NCBI GenBank assembly: GCA_039917615.1 | Contig: JBDSJD010000029.1 | Location: forward strand, 124,001-188,000 | DNA: 64,000 nucleotides | Direction: 5' to 3' | Source of the DNA: ZC4RG30 sp039917615 | GTDB lineage: Bacteria; Pseudomonadota; Gammaproteobacteria; Steroidobacterales; Steroidobacteraceae | Part shown: positions 7,351 to 15,988 of the stretch, piece after piece | Numbering within the stretch: position 1 is the first letter of the stretch | How the letters are laid out: the number at the start of each line of letters is the position of its first letter | The notes under the pieces: generated by a model | What the model saw: the letters and a program-made list of their open reading frames with translations, nothing else | Database searches by the model: none | What the model was told of the DNA's origin: nothing | Made by a program: the position numbers and the translations under genes

Positions 7351-8507
7351 TGAACGCAGAACTCTCGCACGCGGAACACGATCCGCTGGCTCCTGTTTTT
7401 GCCCAGTACCCGCTAGAGGTATTGCGCGGCGAAGGCGTTTGGCTGATCGGCTCCAATGGTCGCCGCGTGCTCGATCTCTACGGCGGCCACGCCGTGGCAG
7501 CGCTGGGCTACGGCCATCCGGCCTGGAGCAAGGCCATCGCCGAGCAGGCGCGCAGCATGAACTTCCAGAGCAATGCCGTGCCCATGGAAGTGCGGCTGCG
7601 CGCCGCGCACAAGCTCATCGCCTTCTCGAAGCTTCCCGTCGAAAGCGTGTTCTTCGTCAACAGCGGCGCCGAGGCCAACGAGAACGCATTGAAGATGGCG
7701 TTCACACTGAATCCCGGCCGTACCGAAGTGGTGGCCTTCGAGCAGAGCTTCCACGGTCGCACGGCCGCTGCCGGCGCGCTCACCTGGGGCGCAGCGAAGA
7801 AGTGGTACGGCTTTCCGCGCACGCCCTTCGATGTGAAGTTCCTGCCGCGTCGCGATGCGACTGCGCTGGCGCAGATCACGGACAAGACCGCTGCTGTCGT
7901 CATCGAACCCGTGCAGGGTGTGGGCGGCGCGTTCGACATGGGCGCCGATTATCTGAAGGCGCTGCGCAAGCGCTGCGATGAAACCGGCGCCATCCTGATT
8001 TTCGATGAAGTGCAGTGCGGCTTCGGCCGCAGCGGCCAACCCTTCTGCGCGAATCTTTACGGCGTGCTGCCAGACATGATCACCAGCGCCAAGGCGCTGG
8101 GCAATGGATTCCCCTGCTCGGCACTGCTGATGATGAAGAAGGCAGCCGATGCGGTGAAGATGGACGCTCTGGGCACCACCTTCGGCGCCGGCCCCATGGC
8201 CTGCGCCGCAATCGAGGCCTGCATCGACGCCATCGAGCACGATGGCCTGCTCGCCAATGTGCGGCGGGTCAGTGCATACATTCGTAACACCTGCATCGTC
8301 GGGCCGATCACGGGTCATCAGGGCGCAGGCTTCCTCACGGGTCTGATCTCGAAGTCACCCGTGAAAGATCTGCAGAAGAAACTGCTCGCGGACCACAACA
8401 TTCTTACAGGCACCAGCGGCGACCCCAATGTGCTGCGACTGCTGCCCCCATTCACCCTCAAGGAGGCCGAGGTCGATCTGCTCGCCGCCGCGCTCAAGCG
8501 GCTGTAA
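7347..8507 (+). CDS. argD: acylornithine aminotransferase
   Basis: A 386-residue class III PLP aminotransferase that converts N-acylglutamate semialdehyde to N-acylornithine. PLP signatures: NSGAEANENALK (105-116), IFDEVQCGFGRSG (218-230; D220 binds the pyridine nitrogen) and the Schiff-base lysine K249 in SAKALGNGFP. The ATG at 7347 overlaps the argC stop (ATGA), so the two are translationally coupled; ATG 7350 is also possible. ArgD enzymes also accept succinylated substrates (the AstC/ArgD overlap), which fits the transcarbamylase downstream. Confidence 0.94.
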   Translation: MMNAELSHAEHDPLAPVFAQYPLEVLRGEGVWLIGSNGRRVLDLYGGHAVAALGYGHPAWSKAIAEQARSMNFQSNAVPMEVRLRAAHKLIAFSKLPVESVFFVNSGAEANENALKMAFTLNPGRTEVVAFEQSFHGRTAAAGALTWGAAKKWYGFPRTPFDVKFLPRRDATALAQITDKTAAVVIEPVQGVGGAFDMGADYLKALRKRCDETGAILIFDEVQCGFGRSGQPFCANLYGVLPDMITSAKALGNGFPCSALLMMKKAADAVKMDALGTTFGAGPMACAAIEACIDAIEHDGLLANVRRVSAYIRNTCIVGPITGHQGAGFLTGLISKSPVKDLQKKLLADHNILTGTSGDPNVLRLLPPFTLKEAEVDLLAAALKRL

Positions 8508-8538
8508 AAAAGACAGCAGACCTTCCTTACGATCCGAC

Positions 8539-9534
8539 ATGAAACGCTTTATTGATCTGGCGGACTTCGATCCCGTTGCCGTGCGCGACCTCGTCGCGCT
8601 GGCAGGGCGGCTCGAGGCTTCCCCGCGGCCGCAGGCGCTGACTGGCAAAGTGATGGGCCTGCTGTTCATGAATCCCAGCTTGCGCACGCTGGCCTCGTTC
8701 CAGGCCGGCATGTCGAAGTTGGGCGGCAGCTCCTTCGTCATCACGCCCGGCCAGGGCACATGGAAGCTGGAGACGGAACTTGGCGCCGTGATGAATGGCG
8801 ACAGGGCCGAACACATCCGCGAAGGCATCCCCGTGCTGGCGTCCTATTCGGACGTGCTGGGCATCCGCGCCTTCGCCGAATGCGTGAACCTGCAGAACGA
8901 CCTCGATGAGGTGGTCTTCAAGCAGATCGCGGACCTGGTCGACAAGCCGCTGATCAACATGGAATCGGCGATGAACCATCCGTGCCAGGCGCTCGCGGAC
9001 TGGAAAACCATGGACGAGCTCGACGTGCCGGATCACGGCCGTTTCGTGCTGTCCTGGGTCAATCACCCGCGTGCGCTGCCACTGGCCGTGCCTGCAGCGG
9101 CAATGACGATGGCCGCGCACCGCGGCATGGAAGTCGTGGTGCTGCGACCGGAAGGTTTCGAGATTCCACAAGCGCTGGCCGACAAGGCGCGGCGCTTGGC
9201 CAAAGCCTCGGGCGGATCCTTCACCGAGACCACCGACCGCGCATCCGCCATGCGCGGCGCGCATGTGCTCTATGCCAAGGAGTGGGGATCCACGCGCCAC
9301 TACGGCGATGTGCAGGCCGACGCGGAACTTCGCCGCCGACTGGCTGATTGGCAGGTCAACGAAAGCTGGTTCGCCGGCGCGAATCCCGCCGCACACTTCA
9401 TGCACTGCCTACCCGTGCGCCGCAATGTCGCGGTTGCCGATGCGCTGCTCGACAGCCCGCGCAGCGTGGTCGTCCGTGAAGCCTACAACCGCATGCCGGC
9501 GCAGATGGCCGTGCTGCACCGAATGCTCGCCTGA
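8539..9534 (+). CDS. argF': N-acyl-ornithine transcarbamylase, succinyl type predicted
   Basis: A 331-residue transcarbamylase, closest by eye to the N-acetyl/N-succinylornithine group rather than plain OTCase. Carbamoyl-phosphate loop NPSLRT (45-50), HPCQ region, and HCLPVRRN (289-296). Stretches such as GTWKLE and HPRALPLAVP parallel Bacteroides SOTCase. The residue that sets specificity (Glu92 in Xanthomonas AOTCase, Pro90 in Bacteroides SOTCase) falls in NGDRAEH and is Ala90. The AOTCase Lys302 position is Ala298. Published mutants show E92A turns AOTCase into SOTCase, so N-succinylornithine is the predicted substrate. The product, N-succinylcitrulline, needs a deacylase not found here. 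Confidence 0.88.
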   Translation: MKRFIDLADFDPVAVRDLVALAGRLEASPRPQALTGKVMGLLFMNPSLRTLASFQAGMSKLGGSSFVITPGQGTWKLETELGAVMNGDRAEHIREGIPVLASYSDVLGIRAFAECVNLQNDLDEVVFKQIADLVDKPLINMESAMNHPCQALADWKTMDELDVPDHGRFVLSWVNHPRALPLAVPAAAMTMAAHRGMEVVVLRPEGFEIPQALADKARRLAKASGGSFTETTDRASAMRGAHVLYAKEWGSTRHYGDVQADAELRRRLADWQVNESWFAGANPAAHFMHCLPVRRNVAVADALLDSPRSVVVREAYNRMPAQMAVLHRMLA

Positions 9535-9565
9535 TGTTCACCCCGAGAGGCCAAAACACAAGTCC

Positions 9566-10498
9566 ATGATCATGCAAAGTCCCACCAAGTCCGCGTCCAT
9601 CGCAGCACTGCGCAATGCCGCCCCCTACATCCGCATGTACAAGGGCAAGACCTTTGTCGTGAAGGCTGGCGGCGCGGTATTCGGTGACGCGACAGCCACG
9701 CGCGCGCTGATCGAACAGATCGCGATGCTGCACTACCTCGGCGTCAAGGTCGTGATGGTGCATGGCGGCGGCCCGCAGTTGACGCAGGTCACCGAGGCCA
9801 TGGGTGTGCCCACGCGCATGGTGCAGGGCCGACGCGTTACCGACGAGAAAGCCATCGATGCGACCTCCATGGTGCTCAATGGCCTGATCAATACCAAGCT
9901 GCTCGCATTCTGCCGCGAACTGGAGATCGATGCCGTGGGCGTGTCGGGTGTGGATGCCGGCCTGATCAAGGCGAATCGTCGCAGCCCGGTGAAGGTGGAA
10001 GGCGAGATGGTGGACTATGGCCTGGTCGGCGACATCGAGCTGGTCGATGAGTCTGTGTTGAAGAAGCTGCTCGACAACAACCTCATGCCCGTGGTGAGCC
10101 CGCTGTCGGCCGACGACAAGGGCACGCTGCTCAACATCAATGCGGATACCGTCGCCGCAGCTATTGGCGCCGCACTGGGCGCGGAAAAGCTGATCCTGTG
10201 CACCGGCGCGCCCGGCATCCTCGAGAACGTCGCCGATCCCGGTTCGGTGATCTCGTACACCGACCTCAAGGGCCTGGATCGTCTGCGCGCCAGCGGCGCC
10301 ATCAAAGACGGCATGCTGCCTAAAGCCAAGGCGATTGAAGAAGCCATCCGCGGCGGCGTGCGTCGCGTGCATGTGATCTCCTATGACGCGCCGGACAGCA
10401 TCCTCACCGAGGTGTTCACCAACGAAGGCCTGGGCACGCTGATCGTCAACGACATCAACGCGCTCTCGCCTGCCGAGCAGCAAAGCGGCAAGGGCTGA
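9566..10498 (+). CDS. argB: N-acylglutamate kinase
   Basis: A 310-residue amino-acid kinase family protein that phosphorylates N-acylglutamate. Visible motifs: KAGGAVFGD near the N-terminus, VMVHGGGPQL for phosphate binding, and NINADTVAAAIGAALGAEKLIL for the nucleotide. It lacks the C-terminal GNAT domain of the fused ArgB-ArgA enzymes of Xanthomonas, so it cannot also make N-acetylglutamate. ATG 9566 (or 9572) is chosen; the frame open to 9263 overlaps the preceding gene. It lies 3 bases before argH. Confidence 0.92.
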   Translation: MIMQSPTKSASIAALRNAAPYIRMYKGKTFVVKAGGAVFGDATATRALIEQIAMLHYLGVKVVMVHGGGPQLTQVTEAMGVPTRMVQGRRVTDEKAIDATSMVLNGLINTKLLAFCRELEIDAVGVSGVDAGLIKANRRSPVKVEGEMVDYGLVGDIELVDESVLKKLLDNNLMPVVSPLSADDKGTLLNINADTVAAAIGAALGAEKLILCTGAPGILENVADPGSVISYTDLKGLDRLRASGAIKDGMLPKAKAIEEAIRGGVRRVHVISYDAPDSILTEVFTNEGLGTLIVNDINALSPAEQQSGKG

Positions 10499-10501
10499 GT
10501 C

Positions 10502-11698
10502 ATGAGCCGTCTCTGGGACAAGGGCACGCCGCTGGATGAGCGGGTACTGCAATACACCGCGGGTGAAGACCATGGGCTGGACGAGCGGCTGGTGCGCTAC
10601 GACGTGCTGGCCTCCATCGCCCATGCGCGCATGCTCAAGACGCGCGGCCTGATCACGGAGGAAGACTTCCAGTCGATCGAGAATGGCTTGAACGAAGTGG
10701 CGGCTGCGCATGCGCAAGGCAAGTGGAAGATCACGCTCGCTGACGAGGACGGCCAGACCGCGCTGGAGAAGCACCTCACCGCGAAGATCGGCGCCGCCGG
10801 TGGCCGCGTGCATCTCGGCCGCTCGCGCAATGACCAGGTGCTTACCGCGCTGCGGCTGTACATGAAGGATGCCGCCACCCAGCTCGCCGAAGGCGTCGAG
10901 AAAGTAGTTGCTGCCCTTGATGTCCTGGTGGACAAGCAGGGTCACATAGTTCTTCCCGGGTATACGCACATGCAGCAGGCCATGCCGAGCAGCGTAAAGC
11001 TGTGGGCCGGCGGCTATGCCAATGAGCTGCGCGATGACGCGGCCGGCCTGCGCGCCACGCTGCGCCGCATTGACAAGAGCCCGCTGGGCTCGGCCGCTGG
11101 CTACGGCGCACCCGCGCTTAAGCTGGATCGTGACGCCACTGCGAAGGAGATGGGCTTCGCCAGCGTGCAGGCGCCCGTGACCTCCGTGCAGCTCTCGCGC
11201 GGCAAGGCCGAGAGCCAGCTGCTGTTCGAGATCACGCTCACCATGCAGGACCTCGGCCGCGCCGCCAGCGATCTGCTGCTGTTCTATACACAGGAGTTCG
11301 CGTTCGTGAAGCTGCCGGATGCGTTCACCACCGGCTCATCCATCATGCCGCAGAAGCGGAATCCGGATGTGTTCGAGCTGGTGCGGGGACGTACGGCTAC
11401 TGCGCATGGTTGTCTCACCGAAGCGCTGGGCATCTTCGCCAAGCTGCCTTCTGGCTATCAGCGCGACCTGCAGCTGCTGAAGTTTCCGCTGTTCCGCGGC
11501 GTCGACGTCTGCTCGCAAACGCTGGACATCATGGCTGCGGCGCTGGCGAAAGTAGTTTTCGATGAGACGGGGATCAAGGCGAAGATGAATCCTTCGATTC
11601 ATGCGGCGGATCAGGCGTACGAGCTGGCGCTGAAGGAAGGGATTCCATTCAGGGAGGCGTACCGGCGGGTCGCCACGACGCTCAAAGGCGATCAGTAG
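10502..11698 (+). CDS. argH: argininosuccinate lyase, short form
   Basis: A 398-residue fumarase-superfamily lyase that splits argininosuccinate into arginine and fumarate. It has GRSRNDQ (106-112), the general-acid region YTHMQ (H156) and the family signature GSSIMPQKRNP (278-288). At about 400 residues it is shorter than the 430-460 usual for ArgH; the missing part is at the C-terminus, and the catalytic segments are complete. Last gene of the operon, convergent with the helicase gene. Confidence 0.93.
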   Translation: MSRLWDKGTPLDERVLQYTAGEDHGLDERLVRYDVLASIAHARMLKTRGLITEEDFQSIENGLNEVAAAHAQGKWKITLADEDGQTALEKHLTAKIGAAGGRVHLGRSRNDQVLTALRLYMKDAATQLAEGVEKVVAALDVLVDKQGHIVLPGYTHMQQAMPSSVKLWAGGYANELRDDAAGLRATLRRIDKSPLGSAAGYGAPALKLDRDATAKEMGFASVQAPVTSVQLSRGKAESQLLFEITLTMQDLGRAASDLLLFYTQEFAFVKLPDAFTTGSSIMPQKRNPDVFELVRGRTATAHGCLTEALGIFAKLPSGYQRDLQLLKFPLFRGVDVCSQTLDIMAAALAKVVFDETGIKAKMNPSIHAADQAYELALKEGIPFREAYRRVATTLKGDQ

Positions 11699-11988
11699 GT
11701 ATTGATCCGAGCGTGAGGGACGCATCTCGGACGTTGTTAATCCATACTTACCTTCCACCGCACGGCGGCTGGATACCAGCTATCTCTGTACACCCACGCT
11801 ATAGATTCGCCTTGCGTTTTCGCACATTTTGCGGCGCATCTCTAATTGACCTCTCGTCCGACTTCTTGTGCACCAGCTTGTCTCGAAGCCTTGAAGCGAT
11901 AGTCGGGGCGACATCCATAAGTAGCTCAACGTTCTTCAGCATATCAACGGCATTTCGCTCAACCAGTGCATAGCCGCTTGCCTCGGAT
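11699..11988. other. convergent intergenic region, no gene seen
   Basis: 290 bases between argH and the convergent nuclease-helicase gene. The 86-residue plus-strand frame here looks random and has no ribosome site. No strong terminator with a U-run is evident. Confidence 0.4.
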
Positions 11989-14010
11989 TCAGTGCACTTC
12001 GTTCAACCCGATGCCTCGAAGATAGGCAAACGTCTGGTCATAGCAGGCCGGTGGTCGCGTTGGATCTTCAGCCGACCCCGGGGGCACGAATATCACCATC
12101 CCCTGCCTCGCCCTCGTCAGCAGCACCCGATACGCATTTTTCAGATTCCGCCGGTTCTCCCCGCTGTGGATGCTCTGCCACTTGCTCGCCCGGAAGTCAT
12201 GGAATGACCACTCATCCCGATTCCGCCTCAGGTCCGCATCCCACGTAACACACGTCCAGTCCAGCTCCAGCCCCTGCACCTGGAACTCCGTGGCGCACTC
12301 CTCCAGATAGAAGCTCGACCGCACATCCTCCGGATCACCGAGGAAGTAGTGAATCGGGTCGGCGTCTATCCGCACATCGATCGCGTGGGGCTTGAGGCGC
12401 ATGGCCTTGGACGAAGCCAGCAGGCCGCATCGCTCGGTGCCGCGCATCTGCTCCCGCACCCAGCGCTTGGCGGCGTCCAGGTTGCGTGTGATCACGATGG
12501 GGTAGCGACTGGCGAAGGTCGCCAGCAACCGCGTGGCCTCAGCTTCCTCGCAATCGAGCAGCGCCTTCACGAACGCCGACACCTTCTCGGCGCGGAAGGA
12601 GCGGATCGATACGGTCAGGTGCAGGTCGTCGAACACCTGCGTCCGCGGATGGGCCACCGCCCGCCGCACGGGTTCGCCCGCGCCGTATTCCGCCTCCATC
12701 AGCCGCTCAGAAATGCACAGGTGCCAGTGCGGAAAGCGGTTCAGGCAGGCGTCGATCCAGGCGCCGATGCCGGCCTCGCCGGAACCGATCTCCTGCCCGC
12801 CGCCCACAAGACAAACGATGGCCGCCCAGTCCGGGTGGCGGTCCATGTACTGGATCAGGAACTCTGGCTCCGACATCTGGAAGTTGGCGATGCCTTTGCG
12901 GGATTTCATCCACTGCTCGGCCTTCTGGCGCGTCCAGGCGCGCTGCGCTTCGTCGAAGATGACGATGCGGTCGCTGGGCGGCTTTTCACCGTCGCGCAGT
13001 CCCTCGTCGCGAAAGTGGTGCACGTTCTGGATGAAAGCCTTCACGGGCTTGCCGGCCTGCACCTTCGTGATCTTCTGCTTCTGCCGCTTGCGGCGTTCCA
13101 CATCGTCGCGCGTCAGCGCTTCGCGTAGCACGGCGACCAGCGGTCCGTTGCCCGACAGGAACACGGCGTGGGTGCTGGTCTGCTCGCGGTGGGAGGTGGC
13201 GATGTTCAGCCCCACCAGCGTCTTGCCGGCTCCCGGCACGCCGGTCACGAAGCAGATGATCTTTTCGTTGTTGGCCTGGGCCCGCTGGATCAGTGCTTCG
13301 ACTCGCCGCGCGGTGTCCGAAAGATTCCGCTCGTCGGCTTCGGTGCGGACGATGTCGGCCACGCTGTGATTGGCGTAGAGGTGCCGGGCGGCTTCGATGA
13401 TCGTGGGTGTGGGCTTGTAGCGGCCGGCGATCCAGGCGCGAGGGTCGAGGCCTGATGGGAATTCGCACTGGAGGTCGTCCAGCAGCAGGGGCAGCAGGTT
13501 CAGTCCGACCGCAATGGGCTGGCAGACCCCGTCTGGTGCGAACTGGCGCGGCGGCAGTTCATTCGCTTGCCAGCGCGTGGGCACCAGCACGGGAACGATG
13601 GGCAGGTGGTGGCTGGGTTCGTGGAAATTCTTGGTATCGAGCGCGTACTCCCACACCTGGTTGCGGGCGGCGGGCGTCACCTGCTTCTCCCCCACCTTAA
13701 ACTCGAGGATGACAACGCAGCCGCCCAGCAGCAGCACGGCGTCGGCCCGCAGGCCGATGCGGGGGATATTGAATTCGAGCAGCAGGTGGCCGGCGCGGTG
13801 GGAGAGGAGTTGCTTCAGCAGATCGACTTCGGCCGTCCAGGCGTTGCGCTGCTCGGGGTCGGGGGGAGCGTTGCTGTTGAGGAAGAGGTGGCCGACGATT
13901 TCCGCGGTGGAGTGGCGGAGGAAGTCGGGGAAGGACGCGGTGTACCAGGCGCGCGGAAGGCGGTGGGGGGCGGGGACGTCCATGTGGGGGGAGGGTACCA
14001 GGCTGGGCAC
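11989..14010 (-). CDS. RecB-like nuclease / SF1 helicase fusion (DUF2075-type)
   Basis: A 673-residue two-domain protein. The N-terminal third has PD-(D/E)XK nuclease features: E79, D90 (LRADAV), E103-F-K105 after a hydrophobic strand, and the RecB-family QxxxY motif Q118-VWE-Y122. The C-terminal part is a DUF2075/SF1-type helicase: Walker A GVPGAGKT (257-264), Walker B IFDEAQ (351-356), GGGQEI (403-408, motif III-like) and YRVLLTRARQG (627-637, motif VI-like). GTG 14010 is used because GAGAGGGGG lies upstream; ATG 13983 is an alternative. It stands alone next to a toxin-antitoxin pair. A nucleic-acid defence or repair role is likely but unproven. Confidence 0.8.
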   Translation of the reverse strand: MPSLVPSPHMDVPAPHRLPRAWYTASFPDFLRHSTAEIVGHLFLNSNAPPDPEQRNAWTAEVDLLKQLLSHRAGHLLLEFNIPRIGLRADAVLLLGGCVVILEFKVGEKQVTPAARNQVWEYALDTKNFHEPSHHLPIVPVLVPTRWQANELPPRQFAPDGVCQPIAVGLNLLPLLLDDLQCEFPSGLDPRAWIAGRYKPTPTIIEAARHLYANHSVADIVRTEADERNLSDTARRVEALIQRAQANNEKIICFVTGVPGAGKTLVGLNIATSHREQTSTHAVFLSGNGPLVAVLREALTRDDVERRKRQKQKITKVQAGKPVKAFIQNVHHFRDEGLRDGEKPPSDRIVIFDEAQRAWTRQKAEQWMKSRKGIANFQMSEPEFLIQYMDRHPDWAAIVCLVGGGQEIGSGEAGIGAWIDACLNRFPHWHLCISERLMEAEYGAGEPVRRAVAHPRTQVFDDLHLTVSIRSFRAEKVSAFVKALLDCEEAEATRLLATFASRYPIVITRNLDAAKRWVREQMRGTERCGLLASSKAMRLKPHAIDVRIDADPIHYFLGDPEDVRSSFYLEECATEFQVQGLELDWTCVTWDADLRRNRDEWSFHDFRASKWQSIHSGENRRNLKNAYRVLLTRARQGMVIFVPPGSAEDPTRPPACYDQTFAYLRGIGLNEVH

Positions 14011-14094
14011 GCGTCAGAACGCCCCCTCTCCGACCGGCCTATCGGCCACTGGTACTCTCTCACCAGCTTATAAACTGGCATTTCCTATTTAAAT

Positions 14095-14139
14095 ACCATA
14101 TTATAATATGGTGTCTAACACCAGAAACCATACTATGGT
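14095..14139. promoter_or_regulatory. double operator and -10 upstream of mobile mystery pair
   Basis: Two perfect palindromes with the same half-site: ACCATATTATAATATGGT (14095-14112) and ACCATACTATGGT (14127-14139). A consensus -10, TATAAT (14102-14107), lies inside the first, so binding there would block polymerase. The second sits over the likely initiation region. The HTH protein encoded 43 bases downstream is the obvious candidate repressor. Confidence 0.72.
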
Positions 14140-14181
14140 CTGGCGTGATTAGACTTCGCCATAACCCTTCACGGCCCACCT

Positions 14182-14643
14182 ATGAAAGACAAACAGCTCC
14201 TCATGCTCGAACAGCTCGATCGTGCTCTCGCGCCCTATCGCGCCCACCTTGGAAATCCGAGGCCACGACTGGGCTGGGCGCGGGCCATCCGGGAAGCCTT
14301 GGGTATGAGCAGTCCTCAGCTCGCCAGACGGATGCAGATGAAGGCTGCGCAGACCATAGAGGCGATGCAAAGAAATGAGATCACCGGGGCCATCACGCTG
14401 AAGAGCCTTGAACGACTGGCCGCAGCTCTGGACTGCGAGCTTGTCTACGCATTGGTTCCACGCAAGCCGCTGCACGACACGCTGCGCGACCGCGCCATGG
14501 AAATGGCACGCGCGCAGCTTGGCCGAGTCTCACATTCAATGAAACTTGAGGAGCAGGGACTGAGCGCCGACTCCGAACAGAACGCCCTGAACCGCAGAGC
14601 CGATCGGCTGTTGTCGGGAAGCCTGAAGAAGCTATGGGACTGA
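14182..14643 (+). CDS. mobile mystery protein A (HTH antitoxin)
   Basis: A 153-residue HTH protein matching the family called mobile mystery protein A (TIGR02612), always paired with a Fic protein and often found on mobile DNA. The HTH spans about residues 36-90 (IREALGMSSPQLARRMQMKAA.......ITLKSLERLAAAL). The C-terminal segment SHSMKLEEQG (117-126) resembles the Fic inhibitory motif (S/T)xxxE(G/N), with E124 at the last position. It overlaps the Fic gene by 10 bases. Autoregulation through the ACCATA/TATGGT palindromes is inferred. Confidence 0.87.
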   Translation: MKDKQLLMLEQLDRALAPYRAHLGNPRPRLGWARAIREALGMSSPQLARRMQMKAAQTIEAMQRNEITGAITLKSLERLAAALDCELVYALVPRKPLHDTLRDRAMEMARAQLGRVSHSMKLEEQGLSADSEQNALNRRADRLLSGSLKKLWD

Positions 14644-15221
14644 AGTTCGACCTGCCTCCCGGCGCGACACCGCTGGATCCAGACTACACAGCCGGATTGA
14701 AACCTGGCCATCTCAGGAATCAGCAGGAGCTCAATGAGTGGGAATTCGAAAATGTCGCACGGGGTGAGGAATGGGCATTTGGCACCAGGCATGGCGAGAT
14801 TCTCGACATGGATTTCCTCCTTACTCTCCACCGGAGGATGTTTGGCGACACCTGGACCTGGGCGGGCGACTTTCGCACACGGGAAGTCCTGCCGATCGGC
14901 ATCGCGCCTGAACAGATCCGCGTTGCACTCACGGAACTCCTGGAAGATGTGAAGGCGCAGATTCAATACCAGAGCATGGACATCCCAGAGAGTGCTGCCC
15001 GTTTTCATCATCGCCTTGTTGTGATACATCCTTTTCCCAATGGCAATGGGCGTTTCTCCCGCACGATGGCCGATCTTCTTCTTGTTCGCGCCGGAAGAAA
15101 GCCGTTCGAATGGGGAGCTCATCTGGATCGAAAGGGAGAGGCACGGGAGAAATACATCTCCGCGCTGCAAGCTGCGGACAACAAGGACTATCGCCCACTC
15201 TTCACTCTGCTCCAGATTTGA
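14634..15221 (+). CDS. mobile mystery protein B (Fic/Doc family)
   Basis: A 195-residue Fic-domain protein, the partner of mobile mystery protein A (TIGR02613). The catalytic motif is complete: HPFPNGNGRFSR, residues 132-143 (canonical HPFxxGNGR), with H132 as the base. AMPylation or another nucleotide transfer is expected. No inhibitory (S/T)xxxE(G/N) helix is obvious in this protein, so inhibition probably comes from the upstream partner. The start lies inside the end of gene A, implying coupled translation. Confidence 0.9.
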   Translation: MGLKFDLPPGATPLDPDYTAGLKPGHLRNQQELNEWEFENVARGEEWAFGTRHGEILDMDFLLTLHRRMFGDTWTWAGDFRTREVLPIGIAPEQIRVALTELLEDVKAQIQYQSMDIPESAARFHHRLVVIHPFPNGNGRFSRTMADLLLVRAGRKPFEWGAHLDRKGEAREKYISALQAADNKDYRPLFTLLQI

Positions 15222-15368
15222 CTATCGTTTCATGGCACGCTCGCATCGCTTCGGTGTGTCGATGTGGTCGGAGAACTGCGCAACGATGATCGTTTTCACT
15301 CGGCCCAGACCATTGCGGACATTACGCATTCCGCGGACAGCGGCCGTATTTCACAAGGAGTCGTTTCT

Positions 15369-15716
15369 ATGGCCGTCACCAGGATCGTTGCCAACCTTGC
15401 CGCGCCGGACCCGATTGGCTTGGCGAAGTTTTACCAGAAGGTCTTCGAACTTGACCTGCCATTCGACATGGGTTGGATCTCATTTCTAACCAAAGACGCG
15501 ACTCAAAAGATTGAGCTGCATACCGCTTCCGAAGGAGGTTCTGGGACAGAATTACCCGTAATCTCGATCGGCGTAGAGGATCTGAATGCCACTGAAGCTG
15601 CCGTTCGCGCGGCAGGGGCAGAAGTGGTGTACGGGCCAGCCACGGAAGACTGGGGACTTCGCCGTTTCTTTTTCCGCGATCCAGCCGGCAATCTTGTGAA
15701 TGTGGTCGACAGCTGA
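15369..15716 (+). CDS. VOC (glyoxalase/bleomycin-resistance) family protein
   Basis: A 115-residue single VOC domain: an N-terminal strand ending in APDPIGLAKFYQKVFEL and a C-terminal RRFFFRDPAGNLVNVVDS, the typical paired beta-alpha-beta modules. ATG 15369 is supported by AAGGAG (15355-15360) 8 bases before it; the upstream extension of the frame has no ribosome site. Function ranges from antibiotic binding to dioxygenase or isomerase in this fold, and no substrate can be assigned. Downstream 15717-15988 shows no gene. Confidence 0.85.
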   Translation: MAVTRIVANLAAPDPIGLAKFYQKVFELDLPFDMGWISFLTKDATQKIELHTASEGGSGTELPVISIGVEDLNATEAAVRAAGAEVVYGPATEDWGLRRFFFRDPAGNLVNVVDS

Positions 15717-15988
15717 AAAGCCGCGGCCATGCGCAGTGCCTTGGCTGATGTGAATCGCGCCGCTCCCTCTGCACGACTGAGCGAAGCTGCCCCGGATAGA
15801 GGACGGTACGCCGACCTTCGCGCAATTGACAGCGAGCCGCCGTCTCCGAGATCATTCGCCGCAGAGCGCATGGGGCGCCACCAGTCCGCGGCAAGGGAAA
15901 TCTCCCACCCAATCGGTTCCTTTGCGACCCGACATCCTTCTTCCGGCCTGTCTAAGCGGACGCCAGGCGACATCGGAAGGAAGGCACT

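Noticed and set aside
9398..10969. 523-residue frame antisense to argF', argB and argH
   Set aside because: It spans three real genes on the other strand and has shadow-type composition.
11713..11973. 86-residue plus-strand frame after argH
   Set aside because: No ribosome site, biased composition, and convergent position.
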